Part shown: piece by piece, positions 35,044 through 44,917 of the stretch
How the letters are laid out: every line of letters begins with the position of its first letter
Numbering within the stretch: the stretch's first letter is position 1
NCBI GenBank assembly: GCA_019421345.1
Contig: JAHZFL010000003.1
Coordinates: 231,162 to 295,161, forward strand
From: Roseburia sp.
GTDB taxonomy: Bacteria > Bacillota > Clostridia > Lachnospirales > Lachnospiraceae
DNA length: 64,000 nucleotides
Direction: 5' to 3'
Notes under the pieces: model-generated
What the model saw: the letters and a program-made list of their open reading frames with translations, nothing else
What the model was told of the DNA's origin: nothing
Database searches by the model: none
Made by a program: the position numbers and the translations under genes

Positions 35044-36654
35044 TTATGCTTCTAAAATACCTTTGCGGATCGGCAGTACCATACCGGGCGCAACGGACAG
35101 CTCGTCAATCCCCATCTCGACAAAGGTTTTCGTCAGAGCAGTATCTGCGCCAAGCTCTCCGCAGATGCCTGCCCAGATACCTGCCTGATGGGCGGCATTG
35201 ATCACCAACTGTATCATTTTAAGCACTGCCGGATGGTGTGCGTCATAATAGCGGTCCAGCTTATTATTCTGCCGGTCAATCGCTAGGGTATACTGTGTCA
35301 AATCATTTGTTCCGATGCTAAAGAAGTCAACCTCCTTCGCGAGCTCCTCCGCAATCATGACAGCCGCCGGAGTCTCGATCATAATGCCAAGCTCAATCTC
35401 TCCGTATGGGATGCCCTGTCCTTCTAACTCCTTGCGAACCTCCGCCATGATCTTCTTCACCTCGGCAACCTCCCATACAGAGGCGATCATCGGTATCATC
35501 ACGGCCAGCCTTCCATATGCGCTTGCACGGTAGAGCGCCCGTAGCTGTGTGCGGAAAATATCCTGACGATCCAGACAGATACGCACGGCACGATAACCAA
35601 GCGCCGGATTTTCCTCCGCATCCAGTTGAAAATAATCAATCTTCTTATCTGCACCAATATCAAGCGTACGGATAATGACTCTCTTGCCCGCCATCATCTC
35701 AAGAACGCGGCGGTAAGCCAAAAACTGTTCCTCCTCGCTTGGGTAATCATCATTCTGTAAATATAAAAATTCACTGCGGAATAAACCGATTCCCTCCGCG
35801 TCATTTTCCAAAACAGCGGCAACGTCCGATACGCCGCCGATATTTGCATATAAATGAATTTTCTTGCCGCTCTTTGTGACAGTCTCTTTTCCCTTTAGGG
35901 TCGCAAGCAGCTTTCTCTGCTCCTTCTCTGCCTCAAGCAGCTTCTCATATTTTGCTCTCGTCTCATCGTCGGGGTCTGCAATAAAAAGTCCCTGTCTGCC
36001 GTCTACAATTACAAGTGTGCCGTCGGCGAGCTCGTCAGCAGGTGTGGCAACCAGCGCCGGAATATTCATCATACGGGCAAGAATCGCCGTGTGGGAGTTG
36101 ACAGAACCCTCTCTCGTCACAAAAGCAAGTACGGAAGAACGATCAAGCTGGATCGTCTCACTCGGCGCGAGATCATCCGCCAGAATGACAGCCGGCTCTG
36201 CTCCATGCTCCGATGCTTCCTTCACACCGCATAAAATGCGGATGACACGCTCTGAAATATCCTTAACGTCCGCAGAACGCGCGCGCATATATTCGTCATC
36301 CATTGCGGCAAACATCTCCGAAAAATTATCTCCTGTCGTTGCAACGGCATACTCGGCATTCACCTGCTGGTTCGTGATCATATGTGTGATGGAATCGCAG
36401 TAATCCGCATCGTCCAGCATCATCTGATGGACCTCAAAAATTGCCGCGTGCTCCTCGCCCACCTGCGGGAGCGCTTTTTCATAGAGCGATTGAAGCTCCT
36501 GCAAGGCGCATGATTTTGCTTGCGTAAAGCGGGCGAGCTCCTGCTCCGTGTCCTCCACTCTGGTCCTGCGCACCATCTGATGCGTGCCGCCGATCGAACG
36601 GACAGGACCGATTGCAATTCCGCCAAACGCGATTTTTCCCTGAACCTGTTTCAT
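35044..36654 (-). CDS. ptsI: Phosphoenolpyruvate--protein phosphotransferase (enzyme I)
   Basis: 536 residues from the ATG at 36654 (GAGGGG upstream). It takes phosphate from PEP and passes it to HPr. The phospho-His motif is GSVNSHTAILARMMNIPA. The C-terminal PEP-binding barrel has RTLDIGADKK, ENPALGYRAVRI, EIGIMIETPAA-type LGIMIETPAAVMIAEEL, FFSIGTNDLTQYTLA, and the catalytic Cys in WAGICGELG. It is first gene of a three-gene operon with a consensus promoter and a hairpin in its leader. Confidence 0.97.
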   Translation of the reverse strand: MKQVQGKIAFGGIAIGPVRSIGGTHQMVRRTRVEDTEQELARFTQAKSCALQELQSLYEKALPQVGEEHAAIFEVHQMMLDDADYCDSITHMITNQQVNAEYAVATTGDNFSEMFAAMDDEYMRARSADVKDISERVIRILCGVKEASEHGAEPAVILADDLAPSETIQLDRSSVLAFVTREGSVNSHTAILARMMNIPALVATPADELADGTLVIVDGRQGLFIADPDDETRAKYEKLLEAEKEQRKLLATLKGKETVTKSGKKIHLYANIGGVSDVAAVLENDAEGIGLFRSEFLYLQNDDYPSEEEQFLAYRRVLEMMAGKRVIIRTLDIGADKKIDYFQLDAEENPALGYRAVRICLDRQDIFRTQLRALYRASAYGRLAVMIPMIASVWEVAEVKKIMAEVRKELEGQGIPYGEIELGIMIETPAAVMIAEELAKEVDFFSIGTNDLTQYTLAIDRQNNKLDRYYDAHHPAVLKMIQLVINAAHQAGIWAGICGELGADTALTKTFVEMGIDELSVAPGMVLPIRKGILEA

Positions 36655-36683
36655 AACATGTCCCCTCTCTAGCTGATTTTTCA

Positions 36684-36723
36684 AACAACGAGCGACACGC
36701 TTCGCGAGCCGCTCTTATGTCAA
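36684..36723 (+). repeat. Palindromic intergenic repeat in the ptsI leader
   Basis: AACAACGAGCGACACGCTTC, GCGAGCCGCTC, TTATGTCAA. The best-conserved copy: 11-bp arms with two mismatches and a TTC loop. It lies between the leader terminator and the ptsI ribosome site. Confidence 0.85.
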
Positions 36724-36727
36724 GCAA

Positions 36728-36773
36728 AAACCGGAAAGCAAAATACAGCCGACAGCCTATCCTTTTCCGGTTT
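36728..36773 (-). terminator. Terminator-like hairpin in the ptsI leader
   Basis: AAACCGGAAA (36728-36737) pairs with TTTCCGGTTT (36764-36773). On the minus strand the stem runs into TTTTTGC. It is downstream of queA but also downstream of the ptsI promoter, so it can end queA transcripts and attenuate ptsI. Confidence 0.7.
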
Positions 36774-36819
36774 CGCACATCTATACACCTATCATGTAAG
36801 CTATTCTCTAAACGTCTCC

Positions 36820-36848
36820 ATTATAGATTTGATTCGGCTGTTTGTCAA
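36820..36848 (-). promoter_or_regulatory. Consensus promoter of ptsI-ptsH-cutC
   Basis: Minus strand TTGACA, 17-base spacer, TATAAT, a perfect vegetative consensus. It begins right after the queA stop and leaves a leader of about 160 bases. Confidence 0.88.
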
Positions 36849-36851
36849 CCT

Positions 36852-37892
36852 TTATCTATTATGCAGATCGGTCAAAAGCATGGCATCCCCGAAGCTGAAA
36901 AACCGGTAGCGCTCCTTTACCGCTTCCTTGTATGCGTTCAGCACATGCTCCCTGCCGGCAAGTGCGGATACAAGCATCACAAGCGTCGATTCCGGCAGAT
37001 GAAAGTTCGTAATGAGACAATCAACGACCTTAAACCGATACCCCGGATAAATAAAAATTTCCGTCCAACCGCTCATCTCGCGCAGAAATCCGTTTTCATC
37101 AGCGGCTGCCTCCAATGTGCGCGTGCTTGTTGTTCCGACAGCGATCACACGATGTCCTTCCCTTCTCGCACGGTTGATCTTATCCGCCTCACTTTGCGTG
37201 ATCCGGTAAAATTCCGAATGCATATGGTGCTTTAAGACGTCTGTTTCCTTGACAGGACGGAAGGTGCCAAGTCCGACATGAAGCGTTACCTCCGCAATCT
37301 CAACACCCATGCCCCGCACCGCATCAAGCAACTCCGCCGTAAAGTGAAGTCCTGCCGTCGGCGCCGCCGCCGAGCCGTCATGCTTTGCATAAACCGTCTG
37401 ATAACGGGTCTTATCCTCCAACTGATGCGTAATATAAGGCGGCAGCGGCATCTGTCCGAGCCTGTCTAAAATCTCCTCAAAGATCCCCTCATACTCAAAC
37501 CGGATCAGCCGGTTGCCCTCCTCTACAATATCAATGACCTCTCCCGTCAAAATCCCCTCGCCAAAGCTTAGTCTCGCGCCCGGTCTGCATTTCTTTCCGG
37601 GCTTTACAAGCGTCTCCCACACGTCGTTTTCCATTCTTTTTAAGAGGAGGATCTCCACCTTTGCCTCTGTGCCCTCCTTCACGCCATAGAGCCGTGCCGG
37701 AATCACCTTCGTGTTATTGATCACGAGACAATCGCCCCGTTTTAGGTATTCTGTGATGTTTTTAAAAATCCTATGCTGTATTTCGCCTGTATTTTTATCG
37801 AGTACCATAAGTCTCGAAGCGGAGCGGTCGCGCAGTGGGTCCTGCGCGATAAGCTCCTGCGGAAGATCATAATAAAAATCTTTTACATCCAT
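36852..37892 (-). CDS. queA: S-adenosylmethionine:tRNA ribosyltransferase-isomerase
   Basis: Builds the epoxyqueuosine ring on tRNA using the ribosyl part of SAM. It has 346 residues with family signatures FYYDLPQELIAQDP, RLMVLDKNTG, GDCLVINNTKVIPARLYG, AAPTAGLHFT, HVGLGTFRPV and TNFHLPESTLVMLVSA. It starts 15 bases after pheT and is probably read from the same transcript. No other queuosine gene is adjacent. Confidence 0.97.
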   Translation of the reverse strand: MDVKDFYYDLPQELIAQDPLRDRSASRLMVLDKNTGEIQHRIFKNITEYLKRGDCLVINNTKVIPARLYGVKEGTEAKVEILLLKRMENDVWETLVKPGKKCRPGARLSFGEGILTGEVIDIVEEGNRLIRFEYEGIFEEILDRLGQMPLPPYITHQLEDKTRYQTVYAKHDGSAAAPTAGLHFTAELLDAVRGMGVEIAEVTLHVGLGTFRPVKETDVLKHHMHSEFYRITQSEADKINRARREGHRVIAVGTTSTRTLEAAADENGFLREMSGWTEIFIYPGYRFKVVDCLITNFHLPESTLVMLVSALAGREHVLNAYKEAVKERYRFFSFGDAMLLTDLHNR

Positions 37893-37907
37893 GATTTTTC
37901 TCCCAAC

Positions 37908-40325
37908 TTATTTGCGAAGCTCTGCGCCAAGCGCTTCCAGCGCCGTCACAATTTCATTCATAGCGCCTGTGATGTCAGCTTCCTCAAGGTTGCGGTCCTT
38001 CGCCCGGAAAGATAACGAATAGGCAATGGATTTGCAGCCTTCCTGGATCTGAGAGCCCTCGTATATGTCAAACAGCTCATAGCGCTCCAACAGCTTTCCG
38101 CCCTTTGTATCGAATACTTTTTCAATATCTCCGGCTAAAACAGTCTTTGGCACGATCATCGAGATGTCTCTTGAAGCAGCAGGAAATTTCGCAATTCCCT
38201 CATATTTATGGTCAAAGCCTGCGCGCGCTACAATTTCAGGCATATCGAGTACTGCGACATAGACGCGCTCCTTCATGGAATAATTTGCTGACACAACCGG
38301 ATGTACCTCGCCCAGACAGCCGATAACCGTTCCGTCATAAATAACGTTTGCCTGACGTCCCGGATGAAGGAATGAAAGCCCTGCGTTCGGGTCGTACTGC
38401 GGCTTTGACGTCATACCAACCTTGCTTAAGAATTCCTCGATGAAACCCTTCATCGTGTAAAAATCTCCGTCCCCGTACATGCCAAGCGTAAACTGCATGC
38501 GCTCCGTCGGAAGCTCCGTGACAGGCGTCTGCTTCGGCAGATAAATATTTCCAAGCTCATAAAGACGGACGTTTTTATTCCTGCGGTTAAAATTTGTGGA
38601 AAGCGAGGTCAGCATACCGTTTAGAGAAATCGTTCGCATAATGGAGAAATCCTCTCCCAGCGGATTCATGATCTCAACTGTCCGGCGCAGCGGTGAATCC
38701 TTAGGAAGCAGTAATTTATCAAATACCTTCGGGCTTTCAAAGGAATATGTCATTCCCTGTGAGAAGCCGCAGAACTCTGCAACCTCACGCGCCACACACT
38801 CGATCCGAAGCTTGAACGAAAGCTTTCCTGTTGTCGCCTCACCGCTTGGAAGCGTCGTAGGAATCTTGTCATAGCCAAAGAAACGGGCAACCTCCTCCGC
38901 CAGATCAGCGCCGCATACAAGGTCCTGTCTCCATGAGGGGATGAGCACCTCATTTTTTTCTGCATCATAGGAAAGCGCAAGCCGCGCAAAATAGGAAAGC
39001 ATCGTTTCCGGTGCAATCTCTGTTCCGAGGAGACGATTATATTTTTCCGGTTCAAACAGCAGTCTCTTTCCTTCGACCGGATTCGGGTAAACGTCAATGA
39101 CGCCACCGACTACCTCTCCGGCGCCTAGCTCCTCGATCAACTGGCAGGCACGATTCATTGCAAGGATCGCATTGTTTGGGTCTAAGCCCTTCTCAAACTT
39201 GGAGGAAGCGTCTGTCCGCAGACCGATCTTCTTGCTGGAAAGACGGATATTGGTACCGTCAAAGCATGCAGCCTCAAACAGCATCGTGCTTACACTGTCC
39301 GTGATCATCGAATTTTCACCACCCATAATACCGGCAATTCCAATCGGCTTTTTGCCGTCGCAGATCATTAAGACGGAATCATCCAGTACGCGCTCCTGAC
39401 CGTCTAATGTCACGAATTTCTCGCCGTTTGACGCGCGTCTTACGACAATCTCACCACCCTCAATCGCGGCAAGGTCATACGCGTGCATCGGCTGTCCATA
39501 TTCCTCCATGACATAATTTGTAATATCTACCAGGTTATTGATCGGACGGATGCCCTGCGCCCGCAGCCGCTGCTGCATCCATTCCGGCGAAGGCGCGAGC
39601 CTGATATTTTTTACCGCCCTTGCCGTATATCTGGAGCAGAGCGCCGTATCCTCCACCGACACCTTGATATAGCTGTGCACATCCTCATCATTTCCCGTCT
39701 CCGTCACAACCGGCGGTACAAATTCCCTGCCGAAGGTCGCTGCAGCCTCTCTTGCAAGTCCAAGAATCGAAAAGCAGTCGACACGGTTTGAAGTAATCTC
39801 ATACTCCACTACCGTATCGTCCAGTCCCAGATAGCTTACCGCACTCTCGCCGATGGGCGCGTCCTCCGGCAAAATATAAAGACCGTTTTCCGGTGCAAGC
39901 GGAAACATATCGCGGGTCGATCCAAGCTCCTCGATCGAGCACATCATTCCGTTTGATTCCACACCGCGCAGCTTTCCTTTTTTGATCTTGACGCCGCCCT
40001 CTGTTTTGCTTCCGTCATGGCTGCCGGCAACCCTGCCTCCGTCCAAAACGACAGGTACCTTGCAGCCTTCCGTGACGTTTGGCGCGCCGGTGACAATTTG
40101 AATTGTTTCCGTACCGATGTCAACCTGACAGATCACAAGCTTATCCGCGTCAGGATGACGCTCAATGCTTTTCACCTGACCGATGACGATTTTTTCCAGA
40201 TCGGCATCCATACAGGTATAGCCTTCAACCTTTGAACCGGATAATGTCATCGCATCTCTGTATTCCTGCGGGGTTACGGTAAGCTCCGGCACGAAATCCC
40301 TGATCCATTTTAATGATGTATTCAT
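37908..40325 (-). CDS. pheT: Phenylalanine--tRNA ligase beta subunit
   Basis: 805 residues, the full bacterial length. Domain order: tRNA-binding OB fold (about 40-150, IVIGQVKSIERHPDADKL), B3/B4 editing domain (about 210-390), B5 (about 400-470), synthetase-like core, and C-terminal anticodon-binding domain (KYEGIAKFPAASRDISMIV, last 95 residues). It follows pheS closely under the T-box leader. Confidence 0.97.
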   Translation of the reverse strand: MNTSLKWIRDFVPELTVTPQEYRDAMTLSGSKVEGYTCMDADLEKIVIGQVKSIERHPDADKLVICQVDIGTETIQIVTGAPNVTEGCKVPVVLDGGRVAGSHDGSKTEGGVKIKKGKLRGVESNGMMCSIEELGSTRDMFPLAPENGLYILPEDAPIGESAVSYLGLDDTVVEYEITSNRVDCFSILGLAREAAATFGREFVPPVVTETGNDEDVHSYIKVSVEDTALCSRYTARAVKNIRLAPSPEWMQQRLRAQGIRPINNLVDITNYVMEEYGQPMHAYDLAAIEGGEIVVRRASNGEKFVTLDGQERVLDDSVLMICDGKKPIGIAGIMGGENSMITDSVSTMLFEAACFDGTNIRLSSKKIGLRTDASSKFEKGLDPNNAILAMNRACQLIEELGAGEVVGGVIDVYPNPVEGKRLLFEPEKYNRLLGTEIAPETMLSYFARLALSYDAEKNEVLIPSWRQDLVCGADLAEEVARFFGYDKIPTTLPSGEATTGKLSFKLRIECVAREVAEFCGFSQGMTYSFESPKVFDKLLLPKDSPLRRTVEIMNPLGEDFSIMRTISLNGMLTSLSTNFNRRNKNVRLYELGNIYLPKQTPVTELPTERMQFTLGMYGDGDFYTMKGFIEEFLSKVGMTSKPQYDPNAGLSFLHPGRQANVIYDGTVIGCLGEVHPVVSANYSMKERVYVAVLDMPEIVARAGFDHKYEGIAKFPAASRDISMIVPKTVLAGDIEKVFDTKGGKLLERYELFDIYEGSQIQEGCKSIAYSLSFRAKDRNLEEADITGAMNEIVTALEALGAELRK

Positions 40326-40347
40326 ATTATTTTCCCTCCTAAAACTC

Positions 40348-41367
40348 TTAAAACTGTTCTAAGAATCTCTGATCATTCTCATACAGCAGGCGCATGTCAT
40401 CGATCTCATACTTTAACAATGCGATACGCTCAAGTCCCATGCCAAAGGCAAAGCCTGAATATTCCTCCGGATCGATACCGCTCATCTTTAAGACGCGCGG
40501 ATGCACCATACCGCAGCCCAAAATCTCGATCCAGCCCTCTCCCTTGCAGAACCGGCAGCCCTTACCGCCGCATTTAAAGCAGGTGACATCCATCTCTGCG
40601 GACGGCTCTGTAAAAGGAAAATGATGCGGACGGAATTTTACCTTTGTAGCTTCTCCGAACAGCTCCCTTGCAAACTCCGCCAGTGTTCCCTTTAAATCCG
40701 CGAACGTGATATGTTTGTCGATGACAAGCCCCTCCACCTGATGAAAGGACGGGGAATGTGTGGCATCCACCTCATCCGAACGGAATACACGCCCCGGCGC
40801 AAGCATACGGATCGGCAGCCTTCCTTTTTCCATCTCACGAACCTGAACCGGAGAGGTCTGTGTGCGCAGCACGATTTTTTCGTTGATATAGAAGGTATCC
40901 TGCTCATCCTTTGCCGGATGATTTGCCGGTATGTTTAACGCTTCAAAATTATAGTAGTCGTACTCTACCTCCGGTCCTTCCACTACCTCATAGCCCATAC
41001 CCGTAAAAATGCGCTCTACCTCCTCCAGTGCAATCGTGTTCGGATGGCGGTGTCCGACCTGATTCTTCTTTGCCGGAAGCGTCACGTCGATCACTTCCTC
41101 TTTTAACCTGAATGAAAGCGCCTCTGCCTCAAGCTTCGCCTTTGTCTCCTCAAGCATCTGCTCGATGCTCTCTCTCGTCTCATTGACAAGCTGTCCTACC
41201 AGCGGACGATCCTCTGGACTTACGTCCTTCATACTCTTTAACACTGCTGTCAATGAGCCTTTTTTCCCGAGTATGGCGACGCGGACATCATTGAGCGTGC
41301 TCAGATCCTTGGATTCGCTGATCTGACGCATAGCATCTTCCTTAATTTTTTGAAGTTTTTCTTTCAT
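40348..41367 (-). CDS. pheS: Phenylalanine--tRNA ligase alpha subunit
   Basis: 339 residues. The start at 41367 (MKEKLQKIKED) sits 6 bases after GGAGG; the ATG six bases upstream touches the site. An N-terminal coiled coil is followed by a class II catalytic core. Motif 2-like segments FRSDEVDATHSPSFHQVEGLV and the C-terminal SGFAFGMGLERIALLKYEI are intact. CFKCGGKGCRFCKGEGWIE is a four-Cys insert found in many family members. Confidence 0.97.
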   Translation of the reverse strand: MKEKLQKIKEDAMRQISESKDLSTLNDVRVAILGKKGSLTAVLKSMKDVSPEDRPLVGQLVNETRESIEQMLEETKAKLEAEALSFRLKEEVIDVTLPAKKNQVGHRHPNTIALEEVERIFTGMGYEVVEGPEVEYDYYNFEALNIPANHPAKDEQDTFYINEKIVLRTQTSPVQVREMEKGRLPIRMLAPGRVFRSDEVDATHSPSFHQVEGLVIDKHITFADLKGTLAEFARELFGEATKVKFRPHHFPFTEPSAEMDVTCFKCGGKGCRFCKGEGWIEILGCGMVHPRVLKMSGIDPEEYSGFAFGMGLERIALLKYEIDDMRLLYENDQRFLEQF

Positions 41368-41393
41368 ATTCATCCTCCATTCTCCCTCTCAAA

Positions 41394-41715
41394 CAAAAAA
41401 CCGCGAAACCACTCGTCTTACTAGGGACGAATGATTCCGCGGTACCACCCTGATTCTTTCCGGTCATAAAATGTGCATGACCTTTTAAAAAGCGCTCCTA
41501 TGCGTAACGTGCATCAACGTCATCCGCTACTGCTGTTCACGGATGCAGCTCCTGTGCGAACTTCGATTCCTACCTTGCCTTAAGCGGGCTTGCAGCCGAT
41601 GACCCGCTCTCTCTGAAAGGGATATAGTGCTCTATGGGGAACTCCCCCCACACATTCTCTGCCTTTTTCTGCAGCAGTCTGCCATGGCATTCTGCTGTTT
41701 TTTAATCTAAATCGT
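41394..41715 (-). ncRNA. T-box leader of pheS-pheT (tRNA-Phe sensing, predicted)
   Basis: On the minus strand the T-box AGGGTGGTACCGCGG lies at 41451-41437. It overlaps the antiterminator and a terminator: stem CCGCGGAATCATTCGTCC with GACGAGTGGTTTCGCGG, then TTTTTTG. A long structured stem I region precedes it. Uncharged tRNA binding would favour antitermination and raise pheST expression. The specifier codon was not fixed with certainty, so Phe is taken from the downstream genes. Confidence 0.92.
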
Positions 41716-41744
41716 ATTCTAGCACAGCAGATAAGAAACATCAA
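41716..41744 (-). promoter_or_regulatory. Promoter of the pheS T-box leader
   Basis: Minus strand TTGATG, 17-base spacer, TAGAAT. The -35 box overlaps the stop codon of the upstream yihY-like gene. Confidence 0.7.
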
Positions 41745-42589
41745 GTACTTTTTCCGGTCTGTGGCACTCTCCTGCCGCCTTTGAAATGATCGCAGAATAC
41801 AACATTGATCTCCGCAGCGATCATCATAATATAGATGCAAAAATAAAACCAGAGCATCACGAGCACGATCGTCGTCAAACTGCCGTACATTGAAAAACCA
41901 TTGAAATAATCTACATAGATGGAAACGCCGCAGGAGAACAGATACCAGCCGATGCTGCAGAACAGTGCGCCCGGAAGCTGACTCTTTAGCGTCAGTTTTC
42001 TGTTTGGCAGCGTCGTAAAAATAATATCAAAAAACAGAATCAGCACAGCTAACATCCAAAGTCCCTTTAAATGTGACAGAATACCTGCAAGCTTTGATAA
42101 AATAGGCAGATACTGTGCCGCAAGCAGACGAAGCGAATTACCGAAAACGATCACGGAGAGCGTCAATATGATCGCCGCCAAGAATACGAGTGTATAAAGG
42201 ATCGCCCAAAAGCGCAGAACAAACCAATTTCTTGTTTCCTCCAGATCATGCACCGAATTAAAGCCGTCTGCCAGATACTGCACACCCTTTGCCGCAGACC
42301 AGACGGCAACGAGCGCCGTTGCCGAGATAATTCCCATAGAGCGGTTATACACCTCATCCACGAGCGAAATAAAAAACGGCGCAAGATATTCCGGTATGAT
42401 GCGCCGCATCAGCTCCAAAAGCATCGATTCCGTCACAGAGGTATACTGCAGCAGAGAAGAAAACACCATTAAGAACGGAATAATCGATACAATGATAAAA
42501 AATGCAGACTGTGCCGCATACGCATTGATTTTATCCTGCCTGCATTTTTTCATAAAATAATTCCAATGAGCTGCCATCTTCCAGATCAT
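41741..42589 (-). CDS. YihY/BrkB-family inner membrane protein
   Basis: 282 residues with six hydrophobic segments. Family features: an N-terminal DKINAYAAQSAFFIIVSIIPFLM block, AVWSAAKGVQYLADGFN, TLPNRKLTLKSQLPGALFCSIGW, and YGSLTTIVLVMLWFYFCIYIMMIAAEIN near the end. Once annotated as ribonuclease BN; the transport role is unknown. It follows the SpoIID-like gene. Confidence 0.9.
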   Translation of the reverse strand: MIWKMAAHWNYFMKKCRQDKINAYAAQSAFFIIVSIIPFLMVFSSLLQYTSVTESMLLELMRRIIPEYLAPFFISLVDEVYNRSMGIISATALVAVWSAAKGVQYLADGFNSVHDLEETRNWFVLRFWAILYTLVFLAAIILTLSVIVFGNSLRLLAAQYLPILSKLAGILSHLKGLWMLAVLILFFDIIFTTLPNRKLTLKSQLPGALFCSIGWYLFSCGVSIYVDYFNGFSMYGSLTTIVLVMLWFYFCIYIMMIAAEINVVFCDHFKGGRRVPQTGKST

Positions 42590-42631
42590 AGTGTTTCCTC
42601 TCCATCGTATTGCGCAAAATAACGCGCTTGT

Positions 42632-44851
42632 TTACTCCATATTGCCAATTGTAATATCCCTGTAAAAATATTGCAAGATTTGTTCGTAATTCATTCCTGC
42701 CTTTGCCATGCCGTTCGCCCCATTCTGGCTCATACCAAGTCCGTGTCCATAGCCGCCGCCGGAAAGCACTACCGAACCGTCTCCCTGCGGAGTGATCGCA
42801 CAAAATGAGCTTGGGAGCATCGTTACCGATGTGCTTTCAGACGAATCAGCATAGACGATTTTTTGAACACCCGCGCCAAGAACATTGCGGATATTGTATT
42901 CATTTTTGACAATCGCGCTTCCATTCTCATATTGAAGTGCAAGCGTTAGGATTGCTCCGGCGCTGCTTCGCTCCTGCACGGTAATCCCTGTCAGCGATCC
43001 AAACGATGCCAGCGTTTTCTCATCTGCCTCTTTTAGCTCCTCTGTTCCCTGTGCGTCAAAAAAAACGATGTTTGCAGGCGCGACCGATTTTCGTGCAAGT
43101 AAAATTTCATTGATCTTTCCCGTTTTGTCTCTGTAATCCGCAACAGCAAACCAGCGGTAATATTTCACATCGCTGTCATACCCGTTCGTTTTCTGACTGA
43201 TATAATTACGAAACGTTTCCTCATCCGACAGGTCCATCGCTGCCGCTTCTGTATTTAAACAGACTGACTGAAGATAGCCATAAGGCGTCTCGTCCGCAAT
43301 ATTCCAGATTTTTGCCGTATCCGTATACCCCATCGAGGTAGAAAAATAATAGGCTTCCACAGGTTTTCCTTCATAGAGGATCATTTTTCCTGCCGTTTCA
43401 TAGACTGCCCGTTTCGCCGCTTCCTGCGGCTCTGTCTTATTATATACCTGATAAGAGGTGCTGTCATTGATATGCGCCCCATATTCCGCCAAATCCGCAC
43501 GCAGCAGTTGGATATAAGCATAGCTTCTCGCACAGACTGCCTGTGCCTTGAGCGCCTCAAGCTCATAGCTTTGCGGCATCTCGCTCGGAACGACCGCGCA
43601 CAGATACGTCTCAAAGGGCACATCATTAACTACCGTGTACCCCTGTTCATTTCCTCTCACCTCAAGCGCACCGGGATAGCCGTTTGACATAGGAGTGCCC
43701 CCCGCATCACATAAAAATATTTTACCTTCCCCGTTTACCGGAGTCACAGTCAGCGTACCCGCCGTTTTTGCCGCGATATAGGTTTCCGCCGAAATCACCG
43801 TGCCGGCTGCAATCTGACTTGTCTGTTCTCCGCAGCTTACCACCGCATCAGCATCACTTTTGAGATAAACCTGTTCACGGTAATTTCCGCCGTTCTCCGC
43901 CAAGAGCAGCACGCGGATATTCTGAATATCGGCAGGCTGATCCAGCAGGATCGCGCAGACTTGATTTTCACCCGTCACATAGGTGACATTCATATTGCCG
44001 AGCACTATATCGGAAAGCTTTTTCTCCGTCACCTCCCCATAGGTCTGGTAGACGGGCAGGTACTTTGGATGACTGATCTTTCCGTAACCCTCAATTTCAA
44101 TCGTAGCATCATCATACGAAAGAAGCTTTCCCTCTATCCTATCACGCTTCACCCGAAGCGCACAGATTTCGCCGTCCTTAACAACAATATCACAAAGTCC
44201 TGTTTCCACGGGATTGCCGAGCGTTCCGATTTTCTTTTCATAAGAAGTCCCGCCGTACAAAAAATGGATTTGATCCTCTGTGCACGCAGTCAGATATGCA
44301 TTGGAAATACTGTTCTCACCGCTGCTGATCCCTCCGATGCCGATACACTGCTCCTGTATGCAGTACAGCTCATAATTTTTCCATTTAGAAAAATAATCCT
44401 CAGGCAGCTTAGTGTGATAATCGCCCTGATTCGTGACAAGGCGCGTGCCCTCCTCTGAGGCAGCAGCATCTAAAATCAAAAGCTCCTTTTTTTCCACGAG
44501 CCGCTCAGTATCAAGCAGATCCAAGATCTGCTCATACAAACGCTTCCATTCTGCACGGTCGATCAGTGCTTTCCCAGTAACGGAAGGCTTTTCTATGTAA
44601 TCTGCCACGCCAAGCTTTGTCAACAGATGTTCGAGCATCTCTCCCGTGAGCTCCTCCCCCGCATAGGGCGCAAAAAAAGCAGCCCAATCCGTACCCTGAT
44701 AGATACCAAAGGACAGCTCCTCGCAAATTTCCGCCAGAGGAACCGATTTCTCCGAGTATTTTTCCGTGCTGTTTTTCCTTTCAAACAGCAGCAGAATACA
44801 GATGCCTGCAATTACCAGTAGTAATAAGAGAATTTTAAATTTTCTTTTCAT
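42632..44851 (-). CDS. SpoIID/LytB-domain protein
   Basis: 739 residues. A single N-terminal membrane anchor or signal (KILLLLLVIAGICILLLF) comes first. A long extracytoplasmic region of about 380 residues without a clear family follows. The SpoIID/LytB domain (about 400-739) includes VPFETYLCAVVPSEMP, ALKAQAVCARSYAY and the C-terminal GGGYGHGLGMSQNGANGMA. SpoIID enzymes are lytic transglycosylases acting on denuded glycan during engulfment. The catalytic Glu of VPSEMP is present. It is longer than sporulation SpoIID (about 340), so a related wall-remodelling role is also possible. Confidence 0.88.
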   Translation of the reverse strand: MKRKFKILLLLLVIAGICILLLFERKNSTEKYSEKSVPLAEICEELSFGIYQGTDWAAFFAPYAGEELTGEMLEHLLTKLGVADYIEKPSVTGKALIDRAEWKRLYEQILDLLDTERLVEKKELLILDAAASEEGTRLVTNQGDYHTKLPEDYFSKWKNYELYCIQEQCIGIGGISSGENSISNAYLTACTEDQIHFLYGGTSYEKKIGTLGNPVETGLCDIVVKDGEICALRVKRDRIEGKLLSYDDATIEIEGYGKISHPKYLPVYQTYGEVTEKKLSDIVLGNMNVTYVTGENQVCAILLDQPADIQNIRVLLLAENGGNYREQVYLKSDADAVVSCGEQTSQIAAGTVISAETYIAAKTAGTLTVTPVNGEGKIFLCDAGGTPMSNGYPGALEVRGNEQGYTVVNDVPFETYLCAVVPSEMPQSYELEALKAQAVCARSYAYIQLLRADLAEYGAHINDSTSYQVYNKTEPQEAAKRAVYETAGKMILYEGKPVEAYYFSTSMGYTDTAKIWNIADETPYGYLQSVCLNTEAAAMDLSDEETFRNYISQKTNGYDSDVKYYRWFAVADYRDKTGKINEILLARKSVAPANIVFFDAQGTEELKEADEKTLASFGSLTGITVQERSSAGAILTLALQYENGSAIVKNEYNIRNVLGAGVQKIVYADSSESTSVTMLPSSFCAITPQGDGSVVLSGGGYGHGLGMSQNGANGMAKAGMNYEQILQYFYRDITIGNME

Positions 44852-44873
44852 GTTCCTTCCGACTCTTTCTCAA

Positions 44874-44911
44874 AACAACGCCCCCTCGCATGGCGCGTCG
44901 TCCTATATCAA
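44874..44911 (+). repeat. Decayed copy of the palindromic repeat
   Basis: AACAACG at the start and TATATCAATA at the end, with a GC-rich centre (CTCGCATGGCGCG), match the repeat family loosely. Listed with low confidence because the arms no longer pair well. Confidence 0.4.
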
Positions 44912-44917
44912 TAAATA

